DNA of 64,000 nt from Colwellia sp. Arc7-635 (GCF_003971255.1 NZ_CP034660.1:248001-312000); one strand, 5' to 3'. Shown: positions 46,860 through 56,554, counted from the stretch's first letter. Translations and numbers: made by a program. Notes: generated by a model not told the origin, from the letters alone.

Positions 46860-49015
46860 AAACACTAGAAAATGAAAACTTGATATCGATAAATGAAGAA
46901 GTGGCATTAAAAGAGATTTTAACGCCGCTTTGGACTCGTCGTTGGAAAATTTTATTTTTTACTTTAATCATTACTTTTTTTACCGCGTTTTATCTTTCGT
47001 TGCTTAAACCTTCTTATCGAGCGACAGCAATTTTACAAATTGGTACTAATAAACCAGCGAATACCTTGTCGATTAATGATGCTTTTAATGAGTCGAATGC
47101 CAGCAAAGAACAAATTCAGACGCAATATGAGTTACTACGATCACGTAAGTTTGCTGAGCGAGTAATCGCACAGTTGAATTTAGTGCAGCATCAAGAATTT
47201 AATAGCGGAAAGTATAATGATAAACTTGCCGTCTTTGAGCAGATAGGTGCACGCAGTTCTATTCCGTCAATGAGTGATATTATTGGTCATTTTCAAAGAA
47301 AGCTAACTATTGTGCCCATTGTTGGCACCGAGCTGGTTAAAATTTCCTATGCGTCATTCTCTCCTGAACTATCACAAAAAGTGGCTAACCAAGTCGGCAT
47401 CACTTACCTTCAATATCAAGACGAAATTCATAGTGCTTCAAAGGAAACAACGTCTCAATGGTTGGTTGATCAACTAGAAGAGCTCGGCAAAAAATTACAG
47501 GCCTCTGAGTTATCATTACAAGCTTATCGAGAAGCTGAAGGTATTGTCGATATACATGGTGTTGTTGGACTTGTTGGAGCTCAGTTAACCGAGTTAACTT
47601 CTGAAACATTAAGAGCGGCAAAACTAGCAGATGACCTTGCAATTTCCTATCAAGATATTCAACAGCATGCCGGTGACATTGCAAAGTTAAGTGAACTACA
47701 TGAAATCAGTAGTCATGCAACATTAATGCAATTGCGTCAGGCGGAAGAAAGAATTGAACGTAAAGTATTTGAACTATCTCAACGTTATGGTCCTAAACAC
47801 CCGAAAAAAATAGCCATAAATGCTGAGCTCATGTCATTACAAATGCGTATTACACAGCAAGTTTACGATATTGTTACCTCAATAGAAAAGGAGTACTTTA
47901 GCGCTGTAGAAAGAGTTAATGGTACTCAGCAGCGACTTGCTATCGCTAAAAAAGATTACCTGCGTTTGAGCCGCTTACAAAATAAATTTTCCCAACTAAC
48001 ACGTGAAGTTGACACCAACAAAGAACTTTATAACAATTACTTAGTACGCTTGAAAGAAGCCGATGCGATGGGGAATTACAAAGCTAATTTTTATGTACGC
48101 TTTATTGATAAAGCGACAGTACCTAAAGGTCAGTTTGCGCCTAATAAGTTATTGGTCATTGTGCTTACGTTTATCCTCTCAATTGCGTTTATTTCAATTG
48201 TAATAATCATGCGTGAATTATTGATGGATACGCTTAACTCGCGTCGTAAATTAGATAACTTTAATGATGCACCTATTTTGGCGGTGTTACCGAGAATTAA
48301 AGCAAGTAATGGCGAACTTAAAGAAGATGCTTATAGTACTGATAATCGCTTTACGGAAGCAATACGTACTTTACGAACAGCATTACTCTTTAATAATGAA
48401 AAAACGCCACCTAAAGTTATTGCGATAACATCCTCTGTTCCTAATGAAGGAAAATCTACTGTTGCACTGCATTTAGCTCGTTCTTTTAGTGAAATGGAAA
48501 AAGTGCTACTCATTGAAGCAGATATGCGTCACCCGACTATCGCTAGAAATATGAATTTAAACCAACATCGTCCGGGCCTGTCAAATTTATTAGCTAAGAC
48601 TCACCAAATTAATGAATGTATTATTCGTGATAAAAATGTCAAATTAGATATCTTAACGTCTGGTATTACTCCTGCTAATCCCTTGGCTTTTCTTTCGATG
48701 AAACGTTTCGATATGCTTATTAAAGTGTTTGGTAATTTTTATGATCGAATTATTATTGAAACACCACCGGTTCACGCCGTTAGTGATGCGGTTATTATTT
48801 CCAAATTAGTCGATAGCGTTTTATATATAGTGCACGGTAACAAAACTAAACGAGAGCAGATATCTTCAGGTTTACGTATGCTGAAACAAGTTAACGCGCC
48901 TATCGAAGGAGTTGTTATTAATCACAGTGAGAACATTGATAATGACAAGTATCAGAATAAATATTACACCGAACGCAGCAATATTATTAAACTTGCTGCG
49001 AGAAAGCGTGGTTAA
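46856..49015 (+). CDS. Wzc-like polysaccharide co-polymerase with BY-kinase domain
   Basis: 719 residues from a TTG start overlapping the previous stop. A Wzz domain has a first membrane helix at about residues 30-52 and a second near residue 440 (LLVIVLTFILSIAFISIVII), with coiled coils and a GNVR region between. The cytoplasmic kinase has Walker A TSSVPNEGKSTVALHL, Walker A' VLLIEADMRHPT and Walker B RIIIETPPV. Both of the latter carry Glu where Asp is usual. The C-terminal tyrosine cluster is small (NKYYTERSN). It should control chain length and export of the exopolysaccharide. The weak Shine-Dalgarno suggests coupling to the upstream gene. Confidence 0.9.
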   Translation: MKTLENENLISINEEVALKEILTPLWTRRWKILFFTLIITFFTAFYLSLLKPSYRATAILQIGTNKPANTLSINDAFNESNASKEQIQTQYELLRSRKFAERVIAQLNLVQHQEFNSGKYNDKLAVFEQIGARSSIPSMSDIIGHFQRKLTIVPIVGTELVKISYASFSPELSQKVANQVGITYLQYQDEIHSASKETTSQWLVDQLEELGKKLQASELSLQAYREAEGIVDIHGVVGLVGAQLTELTSETLRAAKLADDLAISYQDIQQHAGDIAKLSELHEISSHATLMQLRQAEERIERKVFELSQRYGPKHPKKIAINAELMSLQMRITQQVYDIVTSIEKEYFSAVERVNGTQQRLAIAKKDYLRLSRLQNKFSQLTREVDTNKELYNNYLVRLKEADAMGNYKANFYVRFIDKATVPKGQFAPNKLLVIVLTFILSIAFISIVIIMRELLMDTLNSRRKLDNFNDAPILAVLPRIKASNGELKEDAYSTDNRFTEAIRTLRTALLFNNEKTPPKVIAITSSVPNEGKSTVALHLARSFSEMEKVLLIEADMRHPTIARNMNLNQHRPGLSNLLAKTHQINECIIRDKNVKLDILTSGITPANPLAFLSMKRFDMLIKVFGNFYDRIIIETPPVHAVSDAVIISKLVDSVLYIVHGNKTKREQISSGLRMLKQVNAPIEGVVINHSENIDNDKYQNKYYTERSNIIKLAARKRG

Positions 49016-49138
49016 CGCGAGCCAATTACTTTTTACTGATAAATAAAGTGAATCATGTCATTAACCAAATTAATTTAACATGGTTTATGCTTTTGATATT
49101 TTTGCGTACAATAGAGAAAATTTTTTATAGTCTCTGTT

Positions 49139-50170
49139 ATGAAAATACGTACCAATTTCCCCTTACAAACATTAAACAGCTTAAATGTATCAGCCGTTAC
49201 GGATGAAATATATTTCCCGTGTTCTGTCAAAGAGCTATCTGAGATAACAAGAGACAAAACCAACAAAGCCTATATTCTTGGCGAAGGTACTAATACCTTA
49301 TTTTGTCAGGCGAATGCTCCTCTTATTATCAAACCTAGTTTAAAAGGCATTGAAGTCAGCGAAAGCGAAGAGTACTTTCATGTGAGTGCTGCCTGTGCTG
49401 AGAGCTGGCATGACTTTGTACTGTTCTGTACTAATGAGGGCATGTACGGTTTAGAGAGCCTTGCCTTAATTCCTGGTAGTGTTGGTGCTGCTCCAGTGCA
49501 AAATATTGGTGCTTATGGCAAAGAAGTCGGTGACTTCATAGAGCGTGTTACTTGGTTTGATTTTACTCAGCAAAAGCTTGTTGAATTTACTAAGGCTGAT
49601 TGCCAATTTGGTTACCGTAATAGCGTTTTTAAGCAGCTATTGAATGGCAAGGGCGTTATTACTCATGTGCACTTTCTATTGCCTAAGGTATGGCAAGCAG
49701 TTGATAGCTATCAAGGGTTGAGTGATCTAACGCCACCGGTGACACCCCAGGCAATTATGGCAAAAGTGATACAGCTCCGCCAAGCAAAATTACCGACACC
49801 TAAGGTTTTACCTAATGCGGGTAGTTTCTTTAAAAATCCAATTGTAAGCCAAGCTATTTTTCAGTTGCTGCAGCAGCAATATCCAACTATGCCGAGTTAT
49901 CAACAGGGCAATGGTGAGGTTAAACTGGCTGCTGGTTGGATGATTGAGCAAGCAGGTCTAAAAGGTTTTCGTCAAAATGGCGTAGGGGTGCACGAGCATC
50001 AAGCCTTAGTTATCATCAATTATGACCGTAAGGGTGGCGAAGATATCGTGGCTTTTTCTCGTTTTGTTCAGGAACAAGTTATGAATAAATTTAACATTGC
50101 GCTAGTACCAGAAGTTAGGTTTATTACTCAGCATACTGAATTAGATAACGTTAATGCAGGCGAACAATAA
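49139..50170 (+). CDS. murB: UDP-N-acetylenolpyruvoylglucosamine reductase
   Basis: 343 residues, type I MurB. The FAD-binding part has AYILGEGTNTLFCQ and LESLALIPGSVGAAPVQNIG. The reductase part has GYRNSVFKQ, with the catalytic Ser in VLPNAGSFFKNPIV. It makes UDP-MurNAc in the cytoplasm. The last base of its TAA is the first of birA's ATG, so murB-birA-coaX are tightly coupled. Confidence 0.96.
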   Translation: MKIRTNFPLQTLNSLNVSAVTDEIYFPCSVKELSEITRDKTNKAYILGEGTNTLFCQANAPLIIKPSLKGIEVSESEEYFHVSAACAESWHDFVLFCTNEGMYGLESLALIPGSVGAAPVQNIGAYGKEVGDFIERVTWFDFTQQKLVEFTKADCQFGYRNSVFKQLLNGKGVITHVHFLLPKVWQAVDSYQGLSDLTPPVTPQAIMAKVIQLRQAKLPTPKVLPNAGSFFKNPIVSQAIFQLLQQQYPTMPSYQQGNGEVKLAAGWMIEQAGLKGFRQNGVGVHEHQALVIINYDRKGGEDIVAFSRFVQEQVMNKFNIALVPEVRFITQHTELDNVNAGEQ

Positions 50171-51144
50171 TGAAAGCTATTCGAGAACACTTGATAAAAA
50201 AACTTGTTCGAGGTGAGTTTCTTTCTGGACAAGCCTTGGGTGAAGAACTTGGCGTTAGTCGAGCGGCGATATCAAAACATATCAGTGCGCTTCAAGAAAT
50301 GGGTTTTGATATTTTCAGTGTTACGGGTAAAGGTTATCGATTAGCTGAACCGATAGAATTACTAAACGAAAACTTAATTGTCGCACAGCTAGCTCAGCAG
50401 AACGTTAGCTCAAAAGTAGAAGTGCATAACTTAATCGATTCAACTAACAGCTATTTAATGCGTCGCTTACCCAATCAAAATGTACCTGGCCAAGTATGTA
50501 TCGCGGAATACCAGAGTGCGGGAAGAGGGCGCAGAGGACGAAAGTGGATCTCTCCTTTTGGTTCACATATTTATATGTCAATGTATTGGTACTTAGAACA
50601 AGGCATGTCAGCTGCTATGGGACTGAGTGCAGTTGCAGCACTTGCTGTCAGTGATGCAATTAAAGCCTTATACCAAGTTGACGTAGAATTAAAATGGCCA
50701 AATGATATTTACTTTAATGGTGTAAAATTAGCGGGTATTCTTATCGACCTTGAAGGTCAAGCCATGGAGCCGTGTCATTGTGTTATTGGCATAGGTCTAA
50801 ATATAAACATGCCAGAAAAGAGTGCCGAATTAGTTGATCAGCCATGGATCGATCTATCAAACGCTATTGGTATTAAAATTGACCGGAATATTCTCGCCGC
50901 TCATATAATTGCAGCTTTGCTTAAGCGATTAAAAGTTCATGGTGAAACGGGCATTAATACCATGGTTTCGCAATGGCATGCACAAGACTTTTATTTTAAT
51001 AAACCTGTTGCTTTGGTCACTGGCGATAGAGTAACCAGAGGCATTAGTCGAGGGATTAATTCACAAGGCGCCTTGATGTTAGAGGTGAACGGCCAAGTGG
51101 GTCCAGTTTATGGTGGTGAAGTCAGCTTAAGGCCTGGACTATGA
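50170..51144 (+). CDS. birA: Biotin operon repressor / biotin-protein ligase BirA
   Basis: 324 residues, bifunctional. An N-terminal winged helix (LGEELGVSRAAISKHISALQ) precedes the ligase core with IAEYQSAGRGRRGRKWISPF (biotinyl-AMP loop) and VELKWPNDIYFNGVKLAGIL. It attaches biotin to acetyl-CoA carboxylase and represses biotin genes. The last two codons overlap the coaX start (ATGA). Confidence 0.95.
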   Translation: MKAIREHLIKKLVRGEFLSGQALGEELGVSRAAISKHISALQEMGFDIFSVTGKGYRLAEPIELLNENLIVAQLAQQNVSSKVEVHNLIDSTNSYLMRRLPNQNVPGQVCIAEYQSAGRGRRGRKWISPFGSHIYMSMYWYLEQGMSAAMGLSAVAALAVSDAIKALYQVDVELKWPNDIYFNGVKLAGILIDLEGQAMEPCHCVIGIGLNINMPEKSAELVDQPWIDLSNAIGIKIDRNILAAHIIAALLKRLKVHGETGINTMVSQWHAQDFYFNKPVALVTGDRVTRGISRGINSQGALMLEVNGQVGPVYGGEVSLRPGL

Positions 51145-51872
51145 GATTATTAATCGATATTGGTAACACTCAAGTCAAATACGTTTTTCAAGCAAAAGCA
51201 ATGGCACCATTAACTGATGTTGTTTATCTCGATTATCAATCGTTTGAACAGCAAATGATTGAAGGTACTTTTTCTCAAGTAAGTGAAGTCATTTTAGCTA
51301 ATGTTCATAGTAGCGACATCGTTGATGCGCTTGAAAAATGGACTAAGGCTAACAATTGTGCTTTTTTACAAGTGCATAGCACGGCGAAAGCCCTTGGTGT
51401 AACTTCAGCTTATGCACTGGCAGAGCGTTTAGGTGTTGACCGCTGGCTGGCCATGATAGGTGCGAAACAGCTTTATCCTAACGAAAATTTATTGATTATC
51501 GATGCTGGTACAGCAACAACGGTTGATCTGCTTGATGCTAGAGGGCAACATTTAGGGGGCTGGATAATGCCTGGAGTACAAACTATGTTTAATAGTTTAC
51601 TCGTTAATACCAAAAAAATTATTGCTAAGCCGAATGTTACTGCAAGCATATTATTTGGCAAGGATAGTTCAAATTGCCTTAATAATGGCAGTTGGGCGAT
51701 GACCATAGGAGCGGTTAAAGAAGCTATTATACAAGCTAATGAGCTTTTAACGTTGGACAGGGTACTGATCACGGGTGGCAATGGCGGGCAAATTAATAAC
51801 TTAATAACAGAAGTCTGCCAACTAGAGCCACAATTGATTTTTCACGGTTTAAGTTGTTTTCGAGCAACTTAA
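51141..51872 (+). CDS. coaX: Type III pantothenate kinase
   Basis: 243 residues of the ASKHA fold. The phosphate loop MRLLIDIGNTQVKYVF and LGVDRWLAMIGAKQL are typical, with LIIDAGTATTVDLLD and LGGWIMPGVQTM following. It makes 4'-phosphopantothenate for CoA synthesis. It replaces the coaA gene found at this position in E. coli, which also sits between birA and the tRNA-tufB unit. Confidence 0.94.
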   Translation: MRLLIDIGNTQVKYVFQAKAMAPLTDVVYLDYQSFEQQMIEGTFSQVSEVILANVHSSDIVDALEKWTKANNCAFLQVHSTAKALGVTSAYALAERLGVDRWLAMIGAKQLYPNENLLIIDAGTATTVDLLDARGQHLGGWIMPGVQTMFNSLLVNTKKIIAKPNVTASILFGKDSSNCLNNGSWAMTIGAVKEAIIQANELLTLDRVLITGGNGGQINNLITEVCQLEPQLIFHGLSCFRAT

Positions 51873-51957
51873 CAACAGTATTTGTCGCAAAAACACGACT
51901 AACATGTGCAAAAAAACATCAAACGCATAAAAACTGCTTTTTTTTTGCATTTTCCTG

Positions 51958-51986
51958 TTGCAAGCAAGAAAACATTACTCTAGAAT
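51958..51986 (+). promoter_or_regulatory. Sigma70-type promoter for the tRNA-tuf operon
   Basis: TTGCAA (51958-51963), a 17-base spacer and TAGAAT (51981-51986) are followed by a C/G-containing discriminator (TCGCACC) about 20 bases before the first tRNA. AT-rich sequence upstream could act as an UP element. Such promoters are typically growth-rate and ppGpp controlled. Confidence 0.75.
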
Positions 51987-52005
51987 TCGCACCACTTAAT
52001 GTAGT

Positions 52006-52081
<76 letters not shown>

Positions 52082-52125
52082 TTAATACTTTACTTACTCG
52101 AGTAGTAAGAAGGGAATAAAAATTT

Positions 52126-52210
52126 GGAGGGGTTCCCGAGTGGCCAAAGGGATCAGACTGTAAATCTGACGGCTCAGCCTTCGGTGGTTCGAATCCACCT
52201 CCCTCCACCA
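52126..52210 (+). tRNA. tyrU: tRNA-Tyr (anticodon GTA)
   Basis: 85 bases with encoded CCA and the long variable arm of class II tRNAs. The anticodon loop is CTGTAAA, and the acceptor GGAGGGG pairs with TCCCTCC. Second tRNA in the tuf operon. Confidence 0.97.
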
Positions 52211-52236
52211 TTTTTATTGAGATTTTGAAAGAGTGC

Positions 52237-52310
52237 GCGGACGTCGTATAGTGGTAATACCTTAGCCTTCCAAGCTAAAGCTGCGAGTTCGATTCTCGCC
52301 GTCCGCTCCA
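52237..52310 (+). tRNA. glyT: tRNA-Gly (anticodon TCC)
   Basis: 74 bases. The acceptor GCGGACG pairs with CGTCCGC, the anticodon loop is CTTCCAA between TTAGC and GCTAA, and TCCA is encoded at the 3' end. Third tRNA in the tuf operon. Confidence 0.97.
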
Positions 52311-52326
52311 TCTTTAAAAAATGAAT

Positions 52327-52402
52327 GCTGATATGGCTCAGTTGGTAGAGCGCACCCTTGGTAAGGGTGAGGTCGGCAGTTCGAATCTGCCTATCAGCAC
52401 CA
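52327..52402 (+). tRNA. thrT: tRNA-Thr (anticodon GGT)
   Basis: 76 bases. The acceptor GCTGATA pairs with TATCAGC, the anticodon loop is TTGGTAA between CACCC and GGGTG, and CCA is encoded. It is the last tRNA before tuf, 73 bases upstream of its ATG. Confidence 0.97.
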
Positions 52403-52474
52403 TCCTAAAGACATTCTCCTATCTCAAAACACTTATTTATTAATTTTCATTAATCTACCCAGAGGTATTTTAAG

Positions 52475-53659
52475 ATGGCTAAAGCAAAATTTGAACGTAA
52501 TAAACCACATGTTAACGTTGGTACTATTGGACACGTTGATCACGGTAAAACAACTTTAACAGCCGCTATCTCTGCGGTATTAACGAAAGTTCACGGTGGT
52601 GAAGTTAAAGACTTCGCACAAATCGATAATGCTCCTGAAGAGCGTGAGCGTGGTATTACAATCAATACTTCTCACATCGAATACGATACAGAAATCCGTC
52701 ACTACGCACACGTAGATTGTCCTGGCCATGCTGATTACATCAAAAACATGATCACTGGTGCAGCACAAATGGATGGCGCTATCTTAGTAGTTGCTGCTAC
52801 AGATGGTCCTATGCCACAAACACGTGAGCACATCTTGTTATCACGTCAAGTTGGCGTTCCTTTCATCATCGTATTCATGAACAAATGTGACATGGTAGAT
52901 GACGAAGAATTACTAGAATTAGTAGAAATGGAAGTTCGTGAACTTCTTTCAGAATACGAATTCCCAGGTGATGATTTACCAGTAATTCAAGGTTCAGCTT
53001 TAGGCGCACTTCAAGGTGAAGAGAAGTGGGAAGCTAAAGTAATCGAACTTGCAGACGCACTTGATACTTACATTCCAGAGCCAGAGCGTGCAATCGACGG
53101 TGCATTCATCATGCCTATCGAAGATGTATTCTCAATTTCAGGTCGTGGTACAGTTGTAACAGGTCGTGTTGAACGCGGTATTGTTAAAGTTGGTGATGAA
53201 GTAGAAGTTGTTGGTATCCGTGATACACAAAAATCAACTTGTACAGGTGTTGAAATGTTCCGTAAGCTTCTTGACGAAGGTCGTGCTGGCGAGAACTGTG
53301 GTGTTCTTCTACGTGGTCTTAAGCGTGAAGATGTAGAACGTGGTCAAGTATTATGTCAACCAGGTTCAATCTTACCTCACACTAAATTCGAATCAGAAGT
53401 ATACGTGTTATCGAAAGATGAAGGTGGTCGTCATACTCCATTCTTCAAAGGATACCGTCCACAGTTTTACTTCCGTACAACAGATATCACAGGTGCTGTA
53501 GAGCTTCCTGAAGGTGTTGAAATGGTAATGCCAGGCGACAACTTGAAGTTTGTTGTAGAGCTTATCAACCCAGTAGCGATGGACGAAGGTTTACGCTTCG
53601 CAATCCGTGAAGGTGGTCGTACTGTTGGTGCTGGTGTTGTATCTAAAATTATTGCTTAA
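52475..53659 (+). CDS. tuf: Elongation factor Tu (tufB position)
   Basis: 394 residues, standard EF-Tu. G-domain motifs are [17 protein letters not shown] (P-loop), [14 protein letters not shown] (switch I), [20 protein letters not shown] (switch II) and [13 protein letters not shown] (NKxD). Domains 2 and 3 are complete, ending AGVVSKIIA. It carries aminoacyl-tRNA to the ribosome. Codon use is strongly biased, as expected for a highly expressed gene. AGAGG precedes the ATG. Co-transcription with four tRNAs matches tufB. A second tuf (tufA) is expected elsewhere in the genome. Confidence 0.98.
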   Translation: MAKAKFERNKPHVNVGTIGHVDHGKTTLTAAISAVLTKVHGGEVKDFAQIDNAPEERERGITINTSHIEYDTEIRHYAHVDCPGHADYIKNMITGAAQMDGAILVVAATDGPMPQTREHILLSRQVGVPFIIVFMNKCDMVDDEELLELVEMEVRELLSEYEFPGDDLPVIQGSALGALQGEEKWEAKVIELADALDTYIPEPERAIDGAFIMPIEDVFSISGRGTVVTGRVERGIVKVGDEVEVVGIRDTQKSTCTGVEMFRKLLDEGRAGENCGVLLRGLKREDVERGQVLCQPGSILPHTKFESEVYVLSKDEGGRHTPFFKGYRPQFYFRTTDITGAVELPEGVEMVMPGDNLKFVVELINPVAMDEGLRFAIREGGRTVGAGVVSKIIA

Positions 53660-53680
53660 TTTTAGACCACACTAGAACTT

Positions 53681-53709
53681 AAAAAAAGGATGCTTCGGCA
53701 TCCTTTTTT
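53681..53709 (+). terminator. Intrinsic terminator after tuf
   Basis: AAAAAAAGGATGC and GCATCCTTTTTT pair around a TTCG tetraloop, 22 bases after the tuf stop. Confidence 0.93.
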
Positions 53710-53760
53710 GTTTTCAGTAGAGCTAGTTTCAGAGTTTATCCTAAGAAGCTTGGCGTCGAG

Positions 53761-53905
53761 TTTTTGGTGCAGGTGTTGTATCGCTTTTACCTTAACGAAT
53801 GTATTGCTTAATAATTTGTAGACACCAAACCTTAAAAAAAGACGCTTCGGCGTCTTTTTTGATTTCAGTCGTTTTAGTTTCAGGCTACAGCTAGAAAGCT
53901 AAGTG
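53761..53905 (+). pseudogene. Decayed duplicate of the tuf 3' end, terminator and downstream flank
   Basis: GGTGCAGGTGTTGTATC (53766-53782) copies tuf bases 53627-53643 (GGTGCTGGTGTTGTATC), and ATTGCTTAAT and AAACCTTAAAAAAAG recur in the same order as after tuf. The flank after each terminator also matches (TTTCAGT...TAGTTTCAG...AAGCT). The second copy is shifted by about 139-150 bases and carries a small insertion and many substitutions, so it is not coding. It is best read as the remnant of a tandem tuf duplication or of a recombination between tuf genes. Confidence 0.7.
53834..53860 (+). terminator. Second intrinsic terminator (in the tuf remnant)
   Basis: AAAAAAAGACGC and GCGTCTTTTTT pair around the same TTCG tetraloop as the tuf terminator, with compensatory changes in the stem. 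The structure survives although the flanking duplicate has decayed. Confidence 0.9.
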
Positions 53906-54399
53906 TTGAACGTTTGGTAATGGTCTTATTTTGCTGTTACATATAATGAATATATCGTCCCATCATGTTTTAACAGCAAGTGTAAAAAGTACGCTGTTTT
54001 ATAACGTTAGTGTTGTACTTTCTCATTAACTAACTATTTTTTATTAACTTAGGTATGGCTAAAAAGCGTAATTCGGTAAAAATCTCACAACCAAAATACA
54101 AAATAACCGTATTTTGTAGTTTAAATATTTGGTAAAGTAATTGATTGTGCGTTACTTCTGAAATCAAATTCAATAATGCTTACTCAAGCCTTTAGTAATT
54201 AATCACAAAGAAACAGATGAAAATATACGGAACTACTTTCCCTAAAAATATGCCGTTGCCGGTTGTTATTTACTTCATCTAGTCTAAGGCTAAATTTTTT
54301 TGTTCTCTATTATCGATAAGAATAATTTAATTTTAAGGCAAACCAGAGACCGTTTCTTTGTAATAAAATTTAGCCCCTTTAGTTTTAATGAGAGTGCAT
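53906..54399. other. Intergenic region upstream of the K+/H+ antiporter gene
   Basis: About 490 AT-rich bases with no gene recognised. A 26-codon ORF at 54055 begins MAKKRN, but has no supporting evidence. A promoter for the antiporter is expected here. Confidence 0.5.
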
Positions 54400-56130
54400 A
54401 TGTTTTTTATTGATCACATCATACTATTAGCATCCGTGCTTATTTTACTTGGCATAATTTCTAGTCAGCTATCGGCTCGTTTGGGCTTACCTGTGCTTGT
54501 GCTATTTTTGATCGTCGGCATGCTTGCTGGTGAAGATGGGCCAGGTGGCATATTTTTCGATAATGCAGAAGCTGCACATTCTCTTGGGACCCTTGCATTA
54601 GCACTTATTTTATTTGATGGCGGCTTGCAAACGCCTTTTAAAGCCATAAAGCAAGTCTGGAAGCCCGCATCAGCCCTGGCGACTTTTGGTGTACTGATCA
54701 CTGGTCTCGTTACTGGGGTCGCCGCAGCTTATATCCTAAAAATTCCCATGCTACATGGCTTATTACTAGGCGCCATTGTTGGTTCAACAGATGCAGCTGC
54801 CGTATTTGCATTACTTCGTAATGCTGGTATTCACCTTAATGAAAAGCTGAAAGCAACGTTAGAAATAGAAAGTGCTTCAAATGACCCTATGGCAATATTT
54901 CTAACGGTAGGGTTACTAGAAGTTTTAGTTAATGATATGAAGCCTGGCTCTGGTCTATTAGTCATGTTTCTATCACAAATGGGCCTAGGTGCTATTGTCG
55001 GTTTAGCGGTAGGTTGGGTGTCTGTTCGACTGATAAACAAAATTCAGTTATCAGCCGCAGGTTTATACCCAGTATTAGTTGCTGCTTGTGGCTTACTGTC
55101 TTTTGGTATTACTGCAAATATTGGTGGTAGCGGATTTTTAGCGGTGTTTATTACTGGCGTGGTTATTGGAAACAGTCGATTTGTTTTCCAACGCAGTACA
55201 TTTTTATTTCATGATGGTCTAGCTTGGTTAAGTCAAATAACGATGTTCGTTGTGTTAGGGTTATTGATCACGCCAACATCGTTATTAGATGTTTGGCTTG
55301 AAGGGCTTATTATTGCTTTCGTGTTGATTTTTGTCGCTAGACCACTGGCTGTTATCCCTATATTAGCGATTTTCGGTTTTAATATGCGTGAAATCACCTT
55401 AGTGTCATGGATTGGCTTACGTGGTTCTGTACCGATTATATTAGCAATATTCCCACTTATTTTTGGTATGCCAGGCGCGGCATTGATTTTTAACGTGGTA
55501 TTTTTTGTGGTCTTAATTTCGGCAACATTACAGGGTTCTAGTTTAGCTTGGATGGCGAGAAAATTAAAATTAACATTACCGCCACCAGTAACGCCTGCGG
55601 CAACTTTAGAAATAACTGCTCTAGGTGATGTAGATGCCGATATTGTTGAATATACCTTGGGGAGTACATCACGTGCAGTGGGCTGTCGTTTATCTCAATT
55701 AGCGTTACCAGAGAGCGCTGTAATGGCAATGATCTCTCGTAATAATAATGTTATTGCTCCACGTGGTTCGACATTGCTGCAAGCTGATGATCAATTATTT
55801 GTGGTACTTAAACCGCATACGCGTGCATTTGTCGATTGTGTGTTTTCGGGAAAAACGGATGATGAAAGCCATGAATTATTTACTAAAGAGCTAACCGTTA
55901 AAGGTACGACTCAAGTTAACGACATCGCACACTCCTACAATCTTGATATTAAAGGTGCGGCGCAAGGCAGTTTAGAGCAGGTGATCAAGAACAAGCTCAA
56001 TAAAGCCCCTGAAATTGATGCGGTGGCGGAGTTTGGCGATGTAAAACTATATGTACGTGATATGGTTGAACAACGAATTATTACCGTAGGTATTCTCTTA
56101 AAAGCAAAGAGTATTAAAGCACTTAAGTAA
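54400..56130 (+). CDS. nhaP2: K+/H+ antiporter NhaP2 (CvrA)
   Basis: 576 residues from ATG 54400, with GAGAG upstream. An in-frame ATG lies four codons earlier. Twelve or so membrane helices of the CPA1 family include FLIVGMLAGEDGPGGIFFDN, LLLGAIVGSTDAAAVFALL, LEIESASNDPMAIFLTVGLL (conserved ND pair for ion exchange) and WIGLRGSVPIILAIFPL. The cytoplasmic tail holds an RCK_C/TrkA-C domain (GCRLSQLALPESAVMAMISR) and a CorC-like end. It protects against alkali K+ load. It sits between tuf and secE, where most gammaproteobacteria have no protein gene. Confidence 0.93.
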   Translation: MFFIDHIILLASVLILLGIISSQLSARLGLPVLVLFLIVGMLAGEDGPGGIFFDNAEAAHSLGTLALALILFDGGLQTPFKAIKQVWKPASALATFGVLITGLVTGVAAAYILKIPMLHGLLLGAIVGSTDAAAVFALLRNAGIHLNEKLKATLEIESASNDPMAIFLTVGLLEVLVNDMKPGSGLLVMFLSQMGLGAIVGLAVGWVSVRLINKIQLSAAGLYPVLVAACGLLSFGITANIGGSGFLAVFITGVVIGNSRFVFQRSTFLFHDGLAWLSQITMFVVLGLLITPTSLLDVWLEGLIIAFVLIFVARPLAVIPILAIFGFNMREITLVSWIGLRGSVPIILAIFPLIFGMPGAALIFNVVFFVVLISATLQGSSLAWMARKLKLTLPPPVTPAATLEITALGDVDADIVEYTLGSTSRAVGCRLSQLALPESAVMAMISRNNNVIAPRGSTLLQADDQLFVVLKPHTRAFVDCVFSGKTDDESHELFTKELTVKGTTQVNDIAHSYNLDIKGAAQGSLEQVIKNKLNKAPEIDAVAEFGDVKLYVRDMVEQRIITVGILLKAKSIKALK

Positions 56131-56271
56131 ATATTTTTCTTTATTGCTAGTTAGTATGAGGACTGAATAATAAAATCAATGTGACCAGACATTTTGAGTC
56201 ACATTGGTCGGTGTTTTATATGTGAATACTTACTGTTATTAAGTGTCAAAGTATTATCTTGTAAATATCCC

Positions 56272-56299
56272 TTGAGTAAAATGATTGACTCAGTATAAT
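56272..56299 (+). promoter_or_regulatory. Sigma70-type promoter for tRNA-Trp-secE-nusG
   Basis: TTGAGT (56272-56277), a 16-base spacer and a perfect TATAAT (56294-56299) are followed by AGCGCTTC. The start site would be near 56306, giving a 68-base leader before the tRNA. Confidence 0.7.
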
Positions 56300-56373
56300 A
56301 GCGCTTCACTTCTGAGTATCTCTTAATTTTCCCAAACAACTAAGACCACTCGGTAAGTGTAAGTACAATTTGA

Positions 56374-56450
56374 AGGGGTATAGTTCCAATTGGTAGAACA
56401 GCGGTCTCCAAAACCGACGGTTGGGAGTTCGAATCTCTCTACCCCTGCCA
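56374..56450 (+). tRNA. trpT: tRNA-Trp (anticodon CCA)
   Basis: 77 bases. The acceptor AGGGGTA pairs with TACCCCT, the anticodon loop is CTCCAAA, and GCCA is at the 3' end. It lies directly upstream of secE and is probably cut from the same transcript, an arrangement shared by many bacteria. Confidence 0.96.
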
Positions 56451-56554
56451 TTTTTAGTAAAGAGCTTATGGTTTCATAGGCACTTTAGATTTTAATCTCA
56501 ATAATGTTGAGGTTGCATTGTCTTAGACTAGACACGTAATTACAGGTAGTAGAT

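Noticed and set aside
54055..54135. 26-codon ORF MAKKRN... in the region after tuf, resembling an EF-Tu start
   Set aside because: Only the first three residues match EF-Tu, which is too short to call a remnant.
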